From: Auanema rhodensis
Lineage: Eukaryota; Nematoda; Chromadorea; Rhabditida; Rhabditidae
Length of the DNA: 64,000 bases
Reading direction: 5' to 3'
Assembly: GCA_964057225.1 (NCBI GenBank)
Contig: CAXKVF010000090.1
Location: forward strand, 1 to 64,000
Both the position numbers and the translations under genes were made by a program. Within the stretch, counting starts at the first letter, position 1; every line of letters starts with the position of its first letter. Positions 14,001-27,617 of this stretch are shown here, in pieces. The notes beneath the pieces were generated by a model. That model searched no databases. It was not told the origin of the DNA and saw nothing but the letters and a program-made list of their open reading frames with translations.

Positions 14001-17000
14001 ATTAGATTCCCCATGTCCATATTAGTCTAAATACAAATTTTTATTGATATTGGTGCATGGTAACCATGACTTTGAAATTTACGTGAACTTTAATTTATGC
14101 TAATTAAATGTACACGTGATGTGCACTTGGTATGTAACTCGCTTCACGTGAAAGATAAAGAGATGCAGTTTTCAAAATTAGATTCCCCATGTCCATATTA
14201 GTCTAAAAACGAATTTTTATTGATATTGGTTCATGGTAACCATGACTTTGAAATTTACGTGAACTTTAATTTATGCTAATTAAATGTACACGTGATGTGC
14301 ACTTGGTTTGTAACTCGCTTCACGTGAAAGATAAAGAGATGCGGTTTTCAAAATTAGATTCCCCATGTCCATATTAGTCTAAAAACAAATTTTTATTGAT
14401 ATTGGTGCATGGTAACCATGACTTTGAAATTTACGTGAACTTTAATTTATGCTAATTAAATGTACACGTGATGTGCACTTGGTATGTAACTCGCTTCACG
14501 TGAAAGATAAAGAGATGCGGTTTTCAAAATTAGATTCCCCATGTCCATATTAGTCTAAAAACAAATTTTTATTGATATTGGTGCATGGTAACCATGACTT
14601 TGAAATTTACGTGAACTTTAATTTATGCTAATTAAATGTACACGTGATGTGCACTTGGTATGTAACTCGCTACACGTGAAAGATAAAGAGATGCGGTTTT
14701 CAAAATTAGATTCCCCATGTCCATATTAGTCTAAATACAAATTTTTATTGATATTGGTGCATGGTAACCATGACTTTGAAATTTACGTGAACTTTAATTT
14801 ATGCTAATTAAATGTACACGTGATGTGCACTTGGTATGTAACTCGCTTCACGTGAAAGATAAAGAGATGCGGTTTTCAAAATTAGATTCCCCATGTCCAT
14901 ATTAGTCTAAAAACAAATTTTTATTGATATTGGTTCATGGTAACCATGACTTTGAAATTTACGTGAACTTTAATTTATGCTAATTAAATGTACACGTGAT
15001 GTGCACTTGGTATGTAACTCGCTTCACGTGAAAGATAAAGAGATGCGGTTTTCAAAATTAGATTCCCCATGTCCATATTAGTCTAAAAACAAATTTTTAT
15101 TGATATTGGTGCTTGGTAACCATGACTTTGAATTTTACGTGAATTTTAATTTATGCTAATTAAATGTACACGTGATGTGCACTTGGTATGTAACTCGCTA
15201 CACGTGAAAGATAAAGAGATGCGGTTTTCAAAATTAGATTCCCCATGTCCATATTAGTCTAAATACAAATTTTTATTGATATTGGTGCATGGTAACCATG
15301 ACTTTGAAATTTACGTGAACTTTAATTTATGCTAATTAAATGTACACGTGATGTGCACTTGGTATGTAACTCGCTTCACGTGAAAGATAAAGAGATGCGG
15401 TTTTCAAAATTAGATTCCCCATGTCCATATTAGTCTAAAAACAAATTTTTATTGATATTGGTTCATGGTAACCATGACTTTGAAATTTACGTGAACTTTA
15501 ATTTATGCTAATTAAATGTACACGTGATGTGCACTTGGTATGTAACTCGCTTCACGTGAAAGATAAAGAGATGCGGTTTTCAAAATTAGATTCCCCATGT
15601 CCATATTAGTCTAAATACAAATTTTTATTGATATTGGTGCATGGTAACCATGACTTTGAAATTTACGTGAACTTTAATTTATGCTAATTAAATGTACACG
15701 TGATGTGCACTTGGTATGTAACTCGCTTCACGTGAAAGATAAAGAGATGCGGTTTTCAAAATTAGATTCCCCATGTCCATATTAGTCTAAATACAAATTT
15801 TTATTGATATTGGTGCATGGTAACCATGACTTTGAAATTTACGTGAACTTTAATTTATGCTAATTAAATGTACACGTGATGTGCACTTGGTATGTAACTC
15901 GCTTCACGTGAAAGATAAAGAGATGCGGTTTTCAAAATTAGATTCCCCATGTCCATATTAGTCTAAAAACAAATTTTTATTGATATTGGTTCATGGTAAC
16001 CATGACTTTGAAATTTACGTGAACTTTAATTTATGCTAATTTAATGTACACGTGATGTGCACTTGGTATGTAACTCGCTTCACGTGAAAGATAAAGAGAT
16101 GCGGTTTTCAAAATTAGATTCCCCATGTCCATATTAGTCTAAAAACAAATTTTTATTGATATTGGTGCATGGTAACCATGACTTTGAAATTTACGTGAAC
16201 TTTAATTTATGCTAATTAAATGTACACGTGATGTGCACTTGGTATGTAACTCGCTTCACGTGAAAGATAAAGAGATGCGGTTTTCAAAATTAGATTCCCC
16301 ATGTCCATATTAGTCTAAATACAAATTTTTATTGATATTGGTGCATGGTAACCATGACTTTGAAATTTACGTGAACTTTAATTTATGCTAATTAAATGTA
16401 CACGTGATGTGCACTTGGTATGTAACTCGCTTCACGTGAAAGATAAAGAGATGCGGTTTTCAAAATTAGATTCCCCATGTCCATATTAGTCTAAATACAA
16501 ATTTTTATTGATATTGGTGCATGGTAACCATGACTTTGAAATTTACGTGAACTTTAATTTATGCTAATTAAATGTACACGTGATGTGCACTTGGTATGTA
16601 ACTCGCTTCACGTGAAAGATAAAGAGATGCGGTTTTCAAAATTAGATTCCCCATGTCCATATTAGTCTAAAAACAAATTTTTATTGATATTGGTTCATGG
16701 TAACCATGACTTTGAAATTTACGTGAACTTTAATTTATGCTAATTAAATGTACACGTGATGTGCACTTGGTATGTAACTCGCTTCACGTGAAAGATAAAG
16801 AGATGCGGTTTTCAAAATTAGATTCCCCATGTCCATATTAGTCTAAAAACAAATTTTTATTGATATTGGTGCATGGTAACCATGACTTTGAAATTTACGT
16901 GAACTTTAATTTATGCTAATTAAATGTACACGTGATGTGCACTTGGTATGTAACTCGCTTCACGTGAAAGATAAAGAGATGCGGTTTTCAAAATTAGATT

Positions 17001-18641
17001 CCCCATGTCCATATTAGTCTAAATACAAATTTTTATTGATATTGGTGCATGGTAACCATGACTTTGAAATTTACGTGAACTTTAATTTATGCTAATTAAA
17101 TGTACACGTGATGTGCACTTGGTATGTAACTCGCTTCACGTGAAAGATAAAGAGATGCGGTTTTCAAAATTAGATTCCCCATGTCCATATTAGTCTAAAA
17201 ACAAATTTTTATTGATATTGGTTCATGGTAACCATGACTTTGAAATTTACGTGAACTTTAATTTATGCTAATTAAATGTACACGTGATGTGCACTTGGTA
17301 TGTAACTCGCTTCACGTGAAAGATAAAGAGATGCGGTTTTCAAAATTAGATTCCCCATGTCCATATTAGTCTAAAAACAAATTTTTATTGATATTGGTGC
17401 ATGGTAACCATGACTTTGAAATTTACGTGAACTTTAATTTATGCTAATTAAATGTACACGTGATGTGCACTTGGTATGTAACTCGCTTCACGTTAAAGAT
17501 AAAGAGATGCGGTTTTCAAAATTAGATTCCCCATGTCCATATTAGTCTAAAAACAAATTTTTATTGATATTGGTGCATGGTAACCATGACTTTGAAATTT
17601 ACGTGAACTTTAATTTATGCTAATTAAATGTACACGTGATGTGCACTTGGTATGTAACTCGCTACACGTGAAAGATAAAGAGATGCGGTTTTCAAAATTA
17701 GATTCCCCATGTCCATATTAGTCTAAATACAAATTTTTATTGATATTGGTGCATGGTAACCATGACTTTGAAATTTACGTGAACTTTAATTTATGCTAAT
17801 TAAATGTACACGTGATGTGCACTTGGTATGTAACTCGCTTCACGTGAAAGATAAAGAGATGCGGTTTTCAAAATTAGATTCCCCATGTCCATATTAGTCT
17901 AAAAACAAATTTTTATTGATATTGGTTCATGGTAACCATGACTTTGAAATTTACGTGAACTTTAATTTATGCTAATTAAATGTACACGTGATGTGCACTT
18001 GGTATGTAACTCGCTTCACGTGAAAGATAAAGAGATGCGGTTTTCAAAATTAGATTCCCCATGTCCATATTAGTCTAAATACAAATTTTTATTGATATTG
18101 GTGCATGGTAACCATGACTTTGAAATTTACGTGAACTTTAATTTATGCTAATTAAATGTACACGTGATGTGCACTTGGTATGTAACTCGCTTCACGTGAA
18201 AGATAAAGAGATGCGGTTTTCAAAATTAGATTCCCCATGTCCATATTAGTCTAAAAACAAATTTTTATTGATATTGGTTCATGGTAACCATGACTTTGAA
18301 ATTTACGTGAACTTTAATTTATGCTAATTAAATGTACACGTGATGTGCACTTGGTATGTAACTCGCTTCACGTGAAAGATAAAGAGATGCGGTTTTCAAA
18401 ATTAGATTCCCCATGTCCATATTAGTCTAAAAACAAATTTTTATTGATATTGGTGCATGGTAACCATGACTTTGAAATTTACGTGAACTTTAATTTATGC
18501 TAATTAAATGTACACGTGATGTGCACTTGGTATGTAACTCGCTTCACGTGAAAGATAAAGAGATGCGGTTTTCAAAATTAGATTCCCCATGTCCATATTA
18601 GTCTAAAAACAAATTTTTATTGATATTGGTGCATGGTAACC

Positions 18642-21457
18642 ATGACTTTGAAATTTACGTGAACTTTAATTTATGCTAATTAAATGTACACGTGATGTGC
18701 ACTCGGTATGTAACTCGCTTCACGTGAAAGATAAAGAGATGCGGTTTTCAAAATTAGATTCCCCATGTCCATATTAGTCTAAAAACAAATTTTTATTGAT
18801 ATTGGTTCATGGTAACCATGACTTTGAAATTTACGTGAACTTTAATTTATGCTAATTAAATGTACACGTGATGTGCACTTGGTATGTAACTCGCTTCACG
18901 TGAAAGATAAAGAGATGCGGTTTTCAAAATTAGATTCCCCATGTCCATATTAGTCTAAAAACAAATTTTTATTGATATTGCTTCATGGTAACCATGACTT
19001 TGAAATTTACGTGAACTTTAATTTATGCTAATTAAATGTACACGTGATGTGCACTTGGTATGTAACTCGCTTCACGTGAAAGATAAAGAGATGCGGTTTT
19101 CAAAATTAGATTCCCCATGTCCATATTAGTCTAAAAACGAATTTTTATTGATATTGCTTCATGGTAACCATGACTTTGAAATTTACGTGAACTTTAATTT
19201 ATGCTAATCAAATGTACACGTGATGTGCACTTGGTATGTAACTCGCTTCACGTGAAAGATAAAGAGATGCGGTTTTCAAAATTAGATTCCCCATGTCCAT
19301 ATTAGTCTAAAAACAAATTTTTATTGATATTGGTTCATGGTAACCATGACTTTGAAATTTACGTGAACTTTAATTTATGCTAATTAAATGTACACGTGAT
19401 GTGCACTTGGTATGTAACTCGCTTCACGTGAAAGATAAAGAGATGCGGTTTTCAAAATTAGATTCCCCATGTCCATATTAGTCTAAAAACAAATTTTTAT
19501 TGATATTGCTTCATGGTAACCATGACTTTGAAATTTACGTGAACTTTAATTTATGCTAATTAAATGTACACGTGATGTGCACTTGGTATGTAACTCGCTT
19601 CACGTGAAAGATAAAGAGATGCGGTTTTCAAAATTAGATTCCCCATGTCCATATTAGTCTAAAAACAAATTTTTATTGATATTGGTGCATGGTAACCATG
19701 ACTTTGAAATTTACGTGAACTTTAATTTATGCTAATTAAATGTACACGTGATGTGCACTTGGTATGTAACTCGCTTCACGTGAAAGATAAAGAGATGCGG
19801 TTTTCAAAATTAGATTCCCCATGTCCATATTAGTCTAAAAACAAATTTTTATTGATATTGGTGCATGGTAACCATGACTTTGAAATTTACGTGAACTTTA
19901 ATTTATGCTAATTAAATGTACACGTGATGTGCACTCGGTATGTAACTCGCTTCACGTGAAAGATAAAGAGATGCGGTTTTCAAAATTAGATTCCCCATGT
20001 CCATATTAGTCTAAAAACAAATTTTTATTGATATTGGTTCATGGTAACCATGACTTTGAAATTTACGTGAACTTTAATTTATGCTAATTAAATGTACACG
20101 TGATGTGCACTTGGTATGTAACTCGCTTCACGTGAAAGATAAAGAGATGCGGTTTTCAAAATTAGATTCCCCATGTCCATATTAGTCTAAAAACAAATTT
20201 TTATTGATATTGCTTCATGGTAACCATGACTTTGAAATTTACGAGAACTTTAATTTATGCTAATTAAATGTACACGTGATGTGCACTTGGTATGTAACTC
20301 GCTTCACGTGAAAGATAAAGAGATGCGGTTTTCAAAATTAGATTCCCCATGTCCATATTAGTCTAAAAACGAATTTTTATTGATATTGCTTCATGGTAAC
20401 CATGACTTTGAAATTTACGTGAACTTTAATTTATGCTAATTAAATGTACACGTGATGTGCACTTGGTATGTAACTCGCTTCACGTGAAAGATAAAGAGAT
20501 GCGGTTTTCAAAATTAGATTCCCCATGTCCATATTAGTCTAAAAACAAATTTTTATTGATATTGGTTCATGGTAACCATGACTTTGAAATTTACGTGAAC
20601 TTTAATTTATGCTAATTAAATGTACACGTGATGTGCACTTGGTATGTAACTCGCTTCACGTGAAAGATAAAGAGATGCGGTTTTCAAAATTAGATTCCCC
20701 ATGTCCATATTAGTCTAAAAACAAATTTTTATTGATATTGGTTCATGGTAACCATGACTTTGAAATTTACGTGAACTTTAATTTATGCTAATTAAATGTA
20801 CACGTGATGTGCACTTGGTATGCAACTCGCTTCACGTGAAAGATAAAGAGATGCGGTTTCCAAAATTAGATTCCCCATGTCCATATTAGTCTAAAAACAA
20901 ATTTTTATTGATATTGCTTCATGGTAACCATGACTTTGAAATTTACGTGAACTTTAATTTATGCTAATTAAATGTACACGTGATGTGCACTTGGTATGTA
21001 ACTCGCTTCACGTGAAAGATAAAGAGATGCGGTTTTCAAAATTAGATTCCCCATGTCCATATTAGTCTAAAAACGAATTTTTATTGATATTGCTTCATGG
21101 TAACCATGACTTTGAAATTTACGTGAACTTTAATTTATGCTAATTAAATGTACACGTGATGTGCACTTGGTATGTAACTCGCTTCACGTGAAAGATAAAG
21201 AGATGCGGTTTTCAAAATTAGATTCCCCATGTCCATATTAGTCTAAAAACAAATTTTTATTGATATTGGTTCATGGTAACCATGACTTTGAAATTTACGT
21301 GAACTTTAATTTATGCTAATTAAATGTACACGTGATGTGCACTTGGTATGTAACTCGCTTCACGTGAAAGATAAAGAGATGCGGTTTTCAAAATTAGATT
21401 CCCCATGTCCATATTAGTCTAAAAACAAATTTTTATTGATATTGGTTCATGGTAACC
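18642..21457. repeat. 7-monomer step followed by a 4-monomer duplication
   Basis: GCACTCGGT (T63C) occurs at 18701 and 19933, 1232 bp apart, and each is followed two units later by AAACGAATT (A146G; 19135 and 20367). A four-unit block ordered GCTTCAT, A146G plus GCTTCAT, GGTTCAT, GGTTCAT then occupies 20050-20753 and repeats at 20754-21457, a 704-bp step. Nested steps of different length point to repeated unequal exchange. Confidence 0.75.
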
Positions 21458-24273
21458 ATGACTTTGAAATTTACGTGAACTTTAATTTATGCTAATTAAA
21501 TGTACACGTGATGTGCACTTGGTATGTAACTCGCTTCACGTGAAAGATAAAGAGATGCGGTTTTCAAAATTAGATTCCCCATGTCCATATTAGTCTAAAA
21601 ACAAATTTTTATTGATATTGGTTCATGGTAACCATGACTTTGAAATTTACGTGAACTTTAATTTATGCTAATTAAATGTACACGTGATGTGCACTTGGTA
21701 TGTAACTCGCTTCACGTGAAAGATAAAGAGATGCGGTTTTCAAAATTAGATTCCCCATGTCCATATTAGTCTAAAAACAAATTTTTATTGATATTGGTGC
21801 ATGGTAACCATGACTTTGAAATTTACGTGAACTTTAATTTATGCTAATTAAATGTACACGTGATGTGCACTTGGTATGTAACTCGCTTCACGTGAAAGAT
21901 AAAGAGATGCGGTTTTCAAAATTAGATTCCCCATGTCCATATTAGTCTAAATACAAATTTTTATTGATATTGGTGCATGGTAACCATGACTTTGAAATTT
22001 ACGTGAACTTTAATTTATGCTAATTAAATGTACACGTGATGTGCACTTGGTATGTAACTCGCTTCACGTGAAAGATAAAGAGATGCGGTTCTCAAAATTA
22101 GATTCCCCATGTCCATATTAGTCTAAAAACAAATTTTTATCGATATTGGTTCATGGTAACCATGACTTTGAAATTTACGTGAACTTTAATTTATGCTAAT
22201 TAAATGTACACGTGATGTGCACTTGGTATGTAACTCGCTTCACGTGAAAGATAAAGAGATGCGGTTTTCAAAATTAGATTCCCCATGTCCATATTAGTCT
22301 AAAAACAAATTTTTATTGATATTGGTGCATGGTAACCATGACTTTGAAATTTACGTGAACTTTAATTTATGCTAATTAAATGTACACGTGATGTGCACTT
22401 GGTATGTAACTCGCTTCACGTGAAAGATAAAGAGATGCGGTTTTCAAAATTAGATTCCCCATGTCCATATTAGTCTAAAAACAAATTTTTATTGATATTG
22501 GTGCATGGTAACCATGACTTTGAAATTTACGTGAACTTTAATTTATGCTAATTAAATGTACACGTGATGTGCACTCGGTATGTAACTCGCTTCACGTGAA
22601 AGATAAAGAGATGCGGTTTTCAAAATTAGATTCCCCATGTCCATATTAGTCTAAAAACAAATTTTTATTGATATTGGTGCATGGTAACCATGACTTTGAA
22701 ATTTACGTGAACTTTAATTCATGCTAATTAAATGTACACGTGATGTGCACTTGGTATGTAACTCGCTTCACGTGAAAGATAAAGAGATGCGGTTTTCAAA
22801 ATTAGATTCCCCATGTCCATATTAGTCTAAAAACAAATTTTTATTGATATTACTTCATGGTAACCATGACTTTGAAATTTACGTGAACTTTAATTTATGC
22901 TAATTAAATGTACACGTGATGTGCACTTGGTATGTAACTCGCTTCACGTGAAAGATAAAGAGATGCGGTTTTCAAAATTAGATTCCCCATGTCCATATTA
23001 GTCTAAAAACAAATTTTTATTGATATTGCTTCATGGTAACCATGACTTTGAAATTTACGTGAACTTTAATTTATGCTAATTAAATGTACACGTGATGTGC
23101 ACTTGGTATGTAACTCGCTTCACGTGAAAGATAAAGAGATGCGGTTTTCAAAATTAGATTCCCCATGTCCATATTAGTCTAAAAACGAATTTTTATTGAT
23201 ATTGCTTCATGGTAACCATGACTTTGAAATTTACGTGAACTTTAATTTATGCTAATTAAATGTACACGTGATGTGCACTTGGTATGTAACTCGCTTCACG
23301 TGAAAGATAAAGAGATGCGGTTTTCAAAATTAGATTCCCCATGTCCATATTAGTCTAAAAACAAATTTTTATTGATATTGGTTCATGGTAACCATGACTT
23401 TGAAATTTACGTGAACTTTAATTTATGCTAATTAAATGTACACGTGATGTGCACTTGGTATGTAACTCGCTTCACGTGAAAGATAAAGAGATGCGGTTTT
23501 CAAAATTAGATTCCCCATGTCCATATTAGTCTAAAAACAAGTTTTTATTGATATTGGTGCATGGTAACCATGACTTTGAAATTTACGTGAACTTTAATTT
23601 ATGCTAATTAAATGTACACGTGATGTGCACTTGGTATGTAACTCGCTTCACGTGAAAGATAAAGAGATGCGGTTTTCAAAATTAGATTCCCCATGTCCAT
23701 ATTAGTCTAAAAACAAATTTTTATTGATATTGGTGCATGGTAACCATAACTTTGAAATTTACGTGAACTTTAATTTATGCTAATTAAATGTACACGTGAT
23801 GTGCACTTGGTATGTAACTCGCTTCACGTGAAAGATAAAGAGATGCGGTTTTCAAAATTAGATTCCCCATGTCCATATTAGTCTAAAAACAAATTTTTAT
23901 TGATATTGGTGCATGGTAACCATGACTTTGAAATTTACGTGAACTTTAATTTATGCTAATTAAATGTACACGTGATGTGCACTTGGTATGTAACTCGCTT
24001 CACGTGAAAGATAAAGAGATGCGGTTTTCAAAATTAGATTCCCCATGTCCATATTAGTCTAAAAACAAATTTTTATTGATATTGGTGCATGGTAACCATG
24101 ACTTTGAAATTTACGTGAACTTTAATTTATGCTAATTAAATGTACACGTGATGTGCACTTGGTATGTAACTCGCTTCACGTGAAAGATAAAGAGATGCGG
24201 TTTTCAAAATTAGATTCCCCATGTCCATATTAGTCTAAAAACAAATTTTTATTGATATTGGTTCATGGTAACC

Positions 24274-25329
24274 ATGACTTTGAAATTTACGTGAACTTTA
24301 ATTTATGCTAATTAAATGTACACGTGATGTGCACTTGGTATGTAACTCGCTTCACGTGAAAGATAAAGAGATGCGGTTTTCAAAATTAGATTTCCCATGT
24401 CCATATTAGTCTAAAAACAAATTTTTATTGATATTGCTTCATGGTAACCATGACTTTGAAATTTACGTGAACTTTAATTTATGCTAATTAAATGTACACG
24501 TGATGTGCACTTGGTATGTAACTCGCTTCACGTGAAAGATAAAGAGATGCGGTTTTCAAAATTAGATTCCCCATGTCCATATTAGTCTAAAAACAAATTT
24601 TTATTGATATTGCTTCATGGTAACCATGACTTTGAAATTTACGTGAACTTTAATTTATGCTAAATAAATGTACACGTGATGTGCACTTGGTATGTAACTC
24701 GCTTCACGTGAAAGATAAAGAGATGCGGTTTTCAAAATTAGATTCCCCATGTCCATATTAGTCTAAAAACAAATTTTTATTGATATTGGTGCATGGTAAC
24801 CATAACTTTGAAATTTACGTGAACTTTAATTTATGCTAATTAAATGTACACGTGATGTGCACTTGGTATGTAACTCGCTTCACGTGAAAGATAAAGAGAT
24901 GCGGTTTTCAAAATTAGATTTCCCATGTCCATATTAGTCTAAAAACAAATTTTTATTGATATTGCTTCATGGTAACCATGACTTTGAAATTTACGTGAAC
25001 TTTAATTTATGCTAATTAAATGTACACGTGATGTGCACTTGGTATGTAACTCGCTTCACGTGAAAGATAAAGAGATGCGGTTTTCAAAATTAGATTCCCC
25101 ATGTCCATATTAGTCTAAAAACAAATTTTTATTGATATTGCTTCATGGTAACCATGACTTTGAAATTTACGTGAACTTTAATTTATGCTAAATAAATGTA
25201 CACGTGATGTGCACTTGGTATGTAACTCGCTTCACGTGAAAGATAAAGAGATGCGGTTTTCAAAATTAGATTCCCCATGTCCATATTAGTCTAAAAACAA
25301 ATTTTTATTGATATTGGTGCATGGTAACC
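24274..25329. repeat. 3-monomer (528-bp) higher-order repeat, two copies
   Basis: Three independent markers recur exactly 528 bp apart: GATTTCCCATG (24391 and 24919 for its TTTCCC part), GCTAAATAAATG (24661 and 25189) and GTAACCATAAC (24797 and 25325). The units are 24274-24801 and 24802-25329. 528 is also three times the monomer, so this HOR keeps its reading frame, but no frame is open through it. Confidence 0.9.
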
Positions 25330-25857
25330 ATAACTTTGAAATTTACGTGAACTTTAATTTATGCTAATTAAATGTACACGTGATGTGCACTTGGTATGTA
25401 ACTCGCTTCACGTGAAAGATAAAGAGATGCGGTTTTCAAAATTAGATTCCCCATGTCCATATTAGTCTAAAAACAAATTTTTATTGATATTGGTGCATGG
25501 TAACCATGACTTTGAAATTTACGTGAACTTTAATTTATGCTAATTAAATGTACACGTGATGTGCACTTGGTATGTAACTCGCTTCACGTGAAAGATAAAG
25601 AGATGCGGTTTTCAAAATTAGATTCCCCATGTCCATATTAGTCTAAAAACAAATTTTTATTGATATTGGTGCATGGTAACCATGACTTTGAAATTTACGT
25701 GAACTTTAATTTATGCTAATTAAATGTACACGTGATGTGCACTTGGTATGTAACTCGCTTCACGTGAAAGATAAAGAGATGCGGTTTTCAAAATTAGATT
25801 CCCCATGTCCATATTAGTCTAAAAACAAATTTTTATTGATATTGGTTCATGGTAACC

Positions 25858-27617
25858 ATGACTTTGAAATTTACGTGAACTTTAATTTATGCTAATTAAA
25901 TGTACACGTGATGTGCACTTGGTATGTAACTCGCTTCACGTGAAAGATAAAGAGATGCGGTTTTCAAAATTAGATTTCCCATGTCCATATTAGTCTAAAA
26001 ACAAATTTTTATTGATATTGCTTCATGGTAACCATGACTTTGAAATTTACGTGAACTTTAATTTATGCTAATTAAATGTACACGTGATGTGCACTTGGTA
26101 TGTAACTCGCTTCACGTGAAAGATAAAGAGATGCGGTTTTCAAAATTAGATTCCCCATGTCCATATTAGTCTAAAAACAAATTTTTATTGATATTGGTTC
26201 ATGGTAACCATGACTTTGAAATTTACGTGAACTTTAATTTATGCTAATTAAATGTACACGTGATGTGCACTTGGTATGTAACTCGCTTCACGTGAAAGAT
26301 AAAGAGATGCGGTTTTCAAAATTAGATTCCCCATGTCCATATTAGTCTAAAAACAACTTTTTATTGATATTGGTGCATGGTAACCATGACTTTGAAATTT
26401 ACGTGAACTTTAATTTATGCTAATTAAATGTACACGTGATGTGCACTTGGTATGTAACTCGCTTCACGTGAAAGATAAAGAGATGCGGTTTTCAAAATTA
26501 GATTCCCCATGTCCATATTAGTCTAAAAACAAATTTTTATTGATATTGGTGCATGGTAACCATGACTTTGAATTTTACGTGAACTTTAATTTATGCTAAT
26601 TAAATGTACACGTGATGTGCACTTGGTATGTAACTCGCTTCACGTGAAAGATAAAGAGATGCGGTTTTCAAAATTAGATTCCCCATGTCCATATTAGTCT
26701 AAAAACAAATTTTTATTGATATTGGTGCATGGTAACCATGACTTTGAAATTTACGTGAACTTTAATTTATGCTAATTAAATGTACACGTGATGTGCACTT
26801 GGTATGTAACTCGCTTCACGTGAAAGATAAAGAGATGCGGTTTTCAAAATTAGATTTCCCATGTCCATATTAGTCTAAAAACAAATTTTTATTGATATTG
26901 CTTCATGGTAACCATGACTTTGAAATTTACGTGAACTTTAATTTATGCTAATTAAATGTACACGTGATGTGCACTTGGTATGTAACTCGCTTCACGTGAA
27001 AGATAAAGAGATGCGGTTTTCAAAATTAGATTCCCCATGTCCATATTAGTCTAAAAACAAATTTTTATTGATATTGGTTCATGGTAACCATGACTTTGAA
27101 ATTTACGTGAACTTTAATTTATGCTAATTAAATGTACACGTGATGTGCACTTGGTATGTAACTCGCTTCACGTGAAAGATAAAGAGATGCGGTTTTCAAA
27201 ATTAGATTCCCCATGTCCATATTAGTCTAAAAACAACTTTTTATTGATATTGGTGCATGGTAACCATGACTTTGAAATTTACGTGAACTTTAATTTATGC
27301 TAATTAAATGTACACGTGATGTGCACTTGGTATGTAACTCGCTTCACGTGAAAGATAAAGAGATGCGGTTTTCAAAATTAGATTCCCCATGTCCATATTA
27401 GTCTAAAAACAAATTTTTATTGATATTGGTGCATGGTAACCATGACTTTGAATTTTACGTGAACTTTAATTTATGCTAATTAAATGTACACGTGATGTGC
27501 ACTTGGTATGTAACTCGCTTCACGTGAAAGATAAAGAGATGCGGTTTTCAAAATTAGATTCCCCATGTCCATATTAGTCTAAAAACAAATTTTTATTGAT
27601 ATTGGTGCATGGTAACC
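25858..27617. repeat. 5-monomer (880-bp) higher-order repeat, two copies
   Basis: The markers C120T (25971 and 26851), A148C (26351 and 27231) and A12T (26571 and 27451) each repeat at exactly 880 bp, so 25858-26737 and 26738-27617 are two copies. C120T and A148C recur 1584 bp (9 units) later, at 28435 and 28815. C120T there sits beside private changes (TTATTGGTATTGCTTTATGG), a partly diverged third copy. Confidence 0.9.
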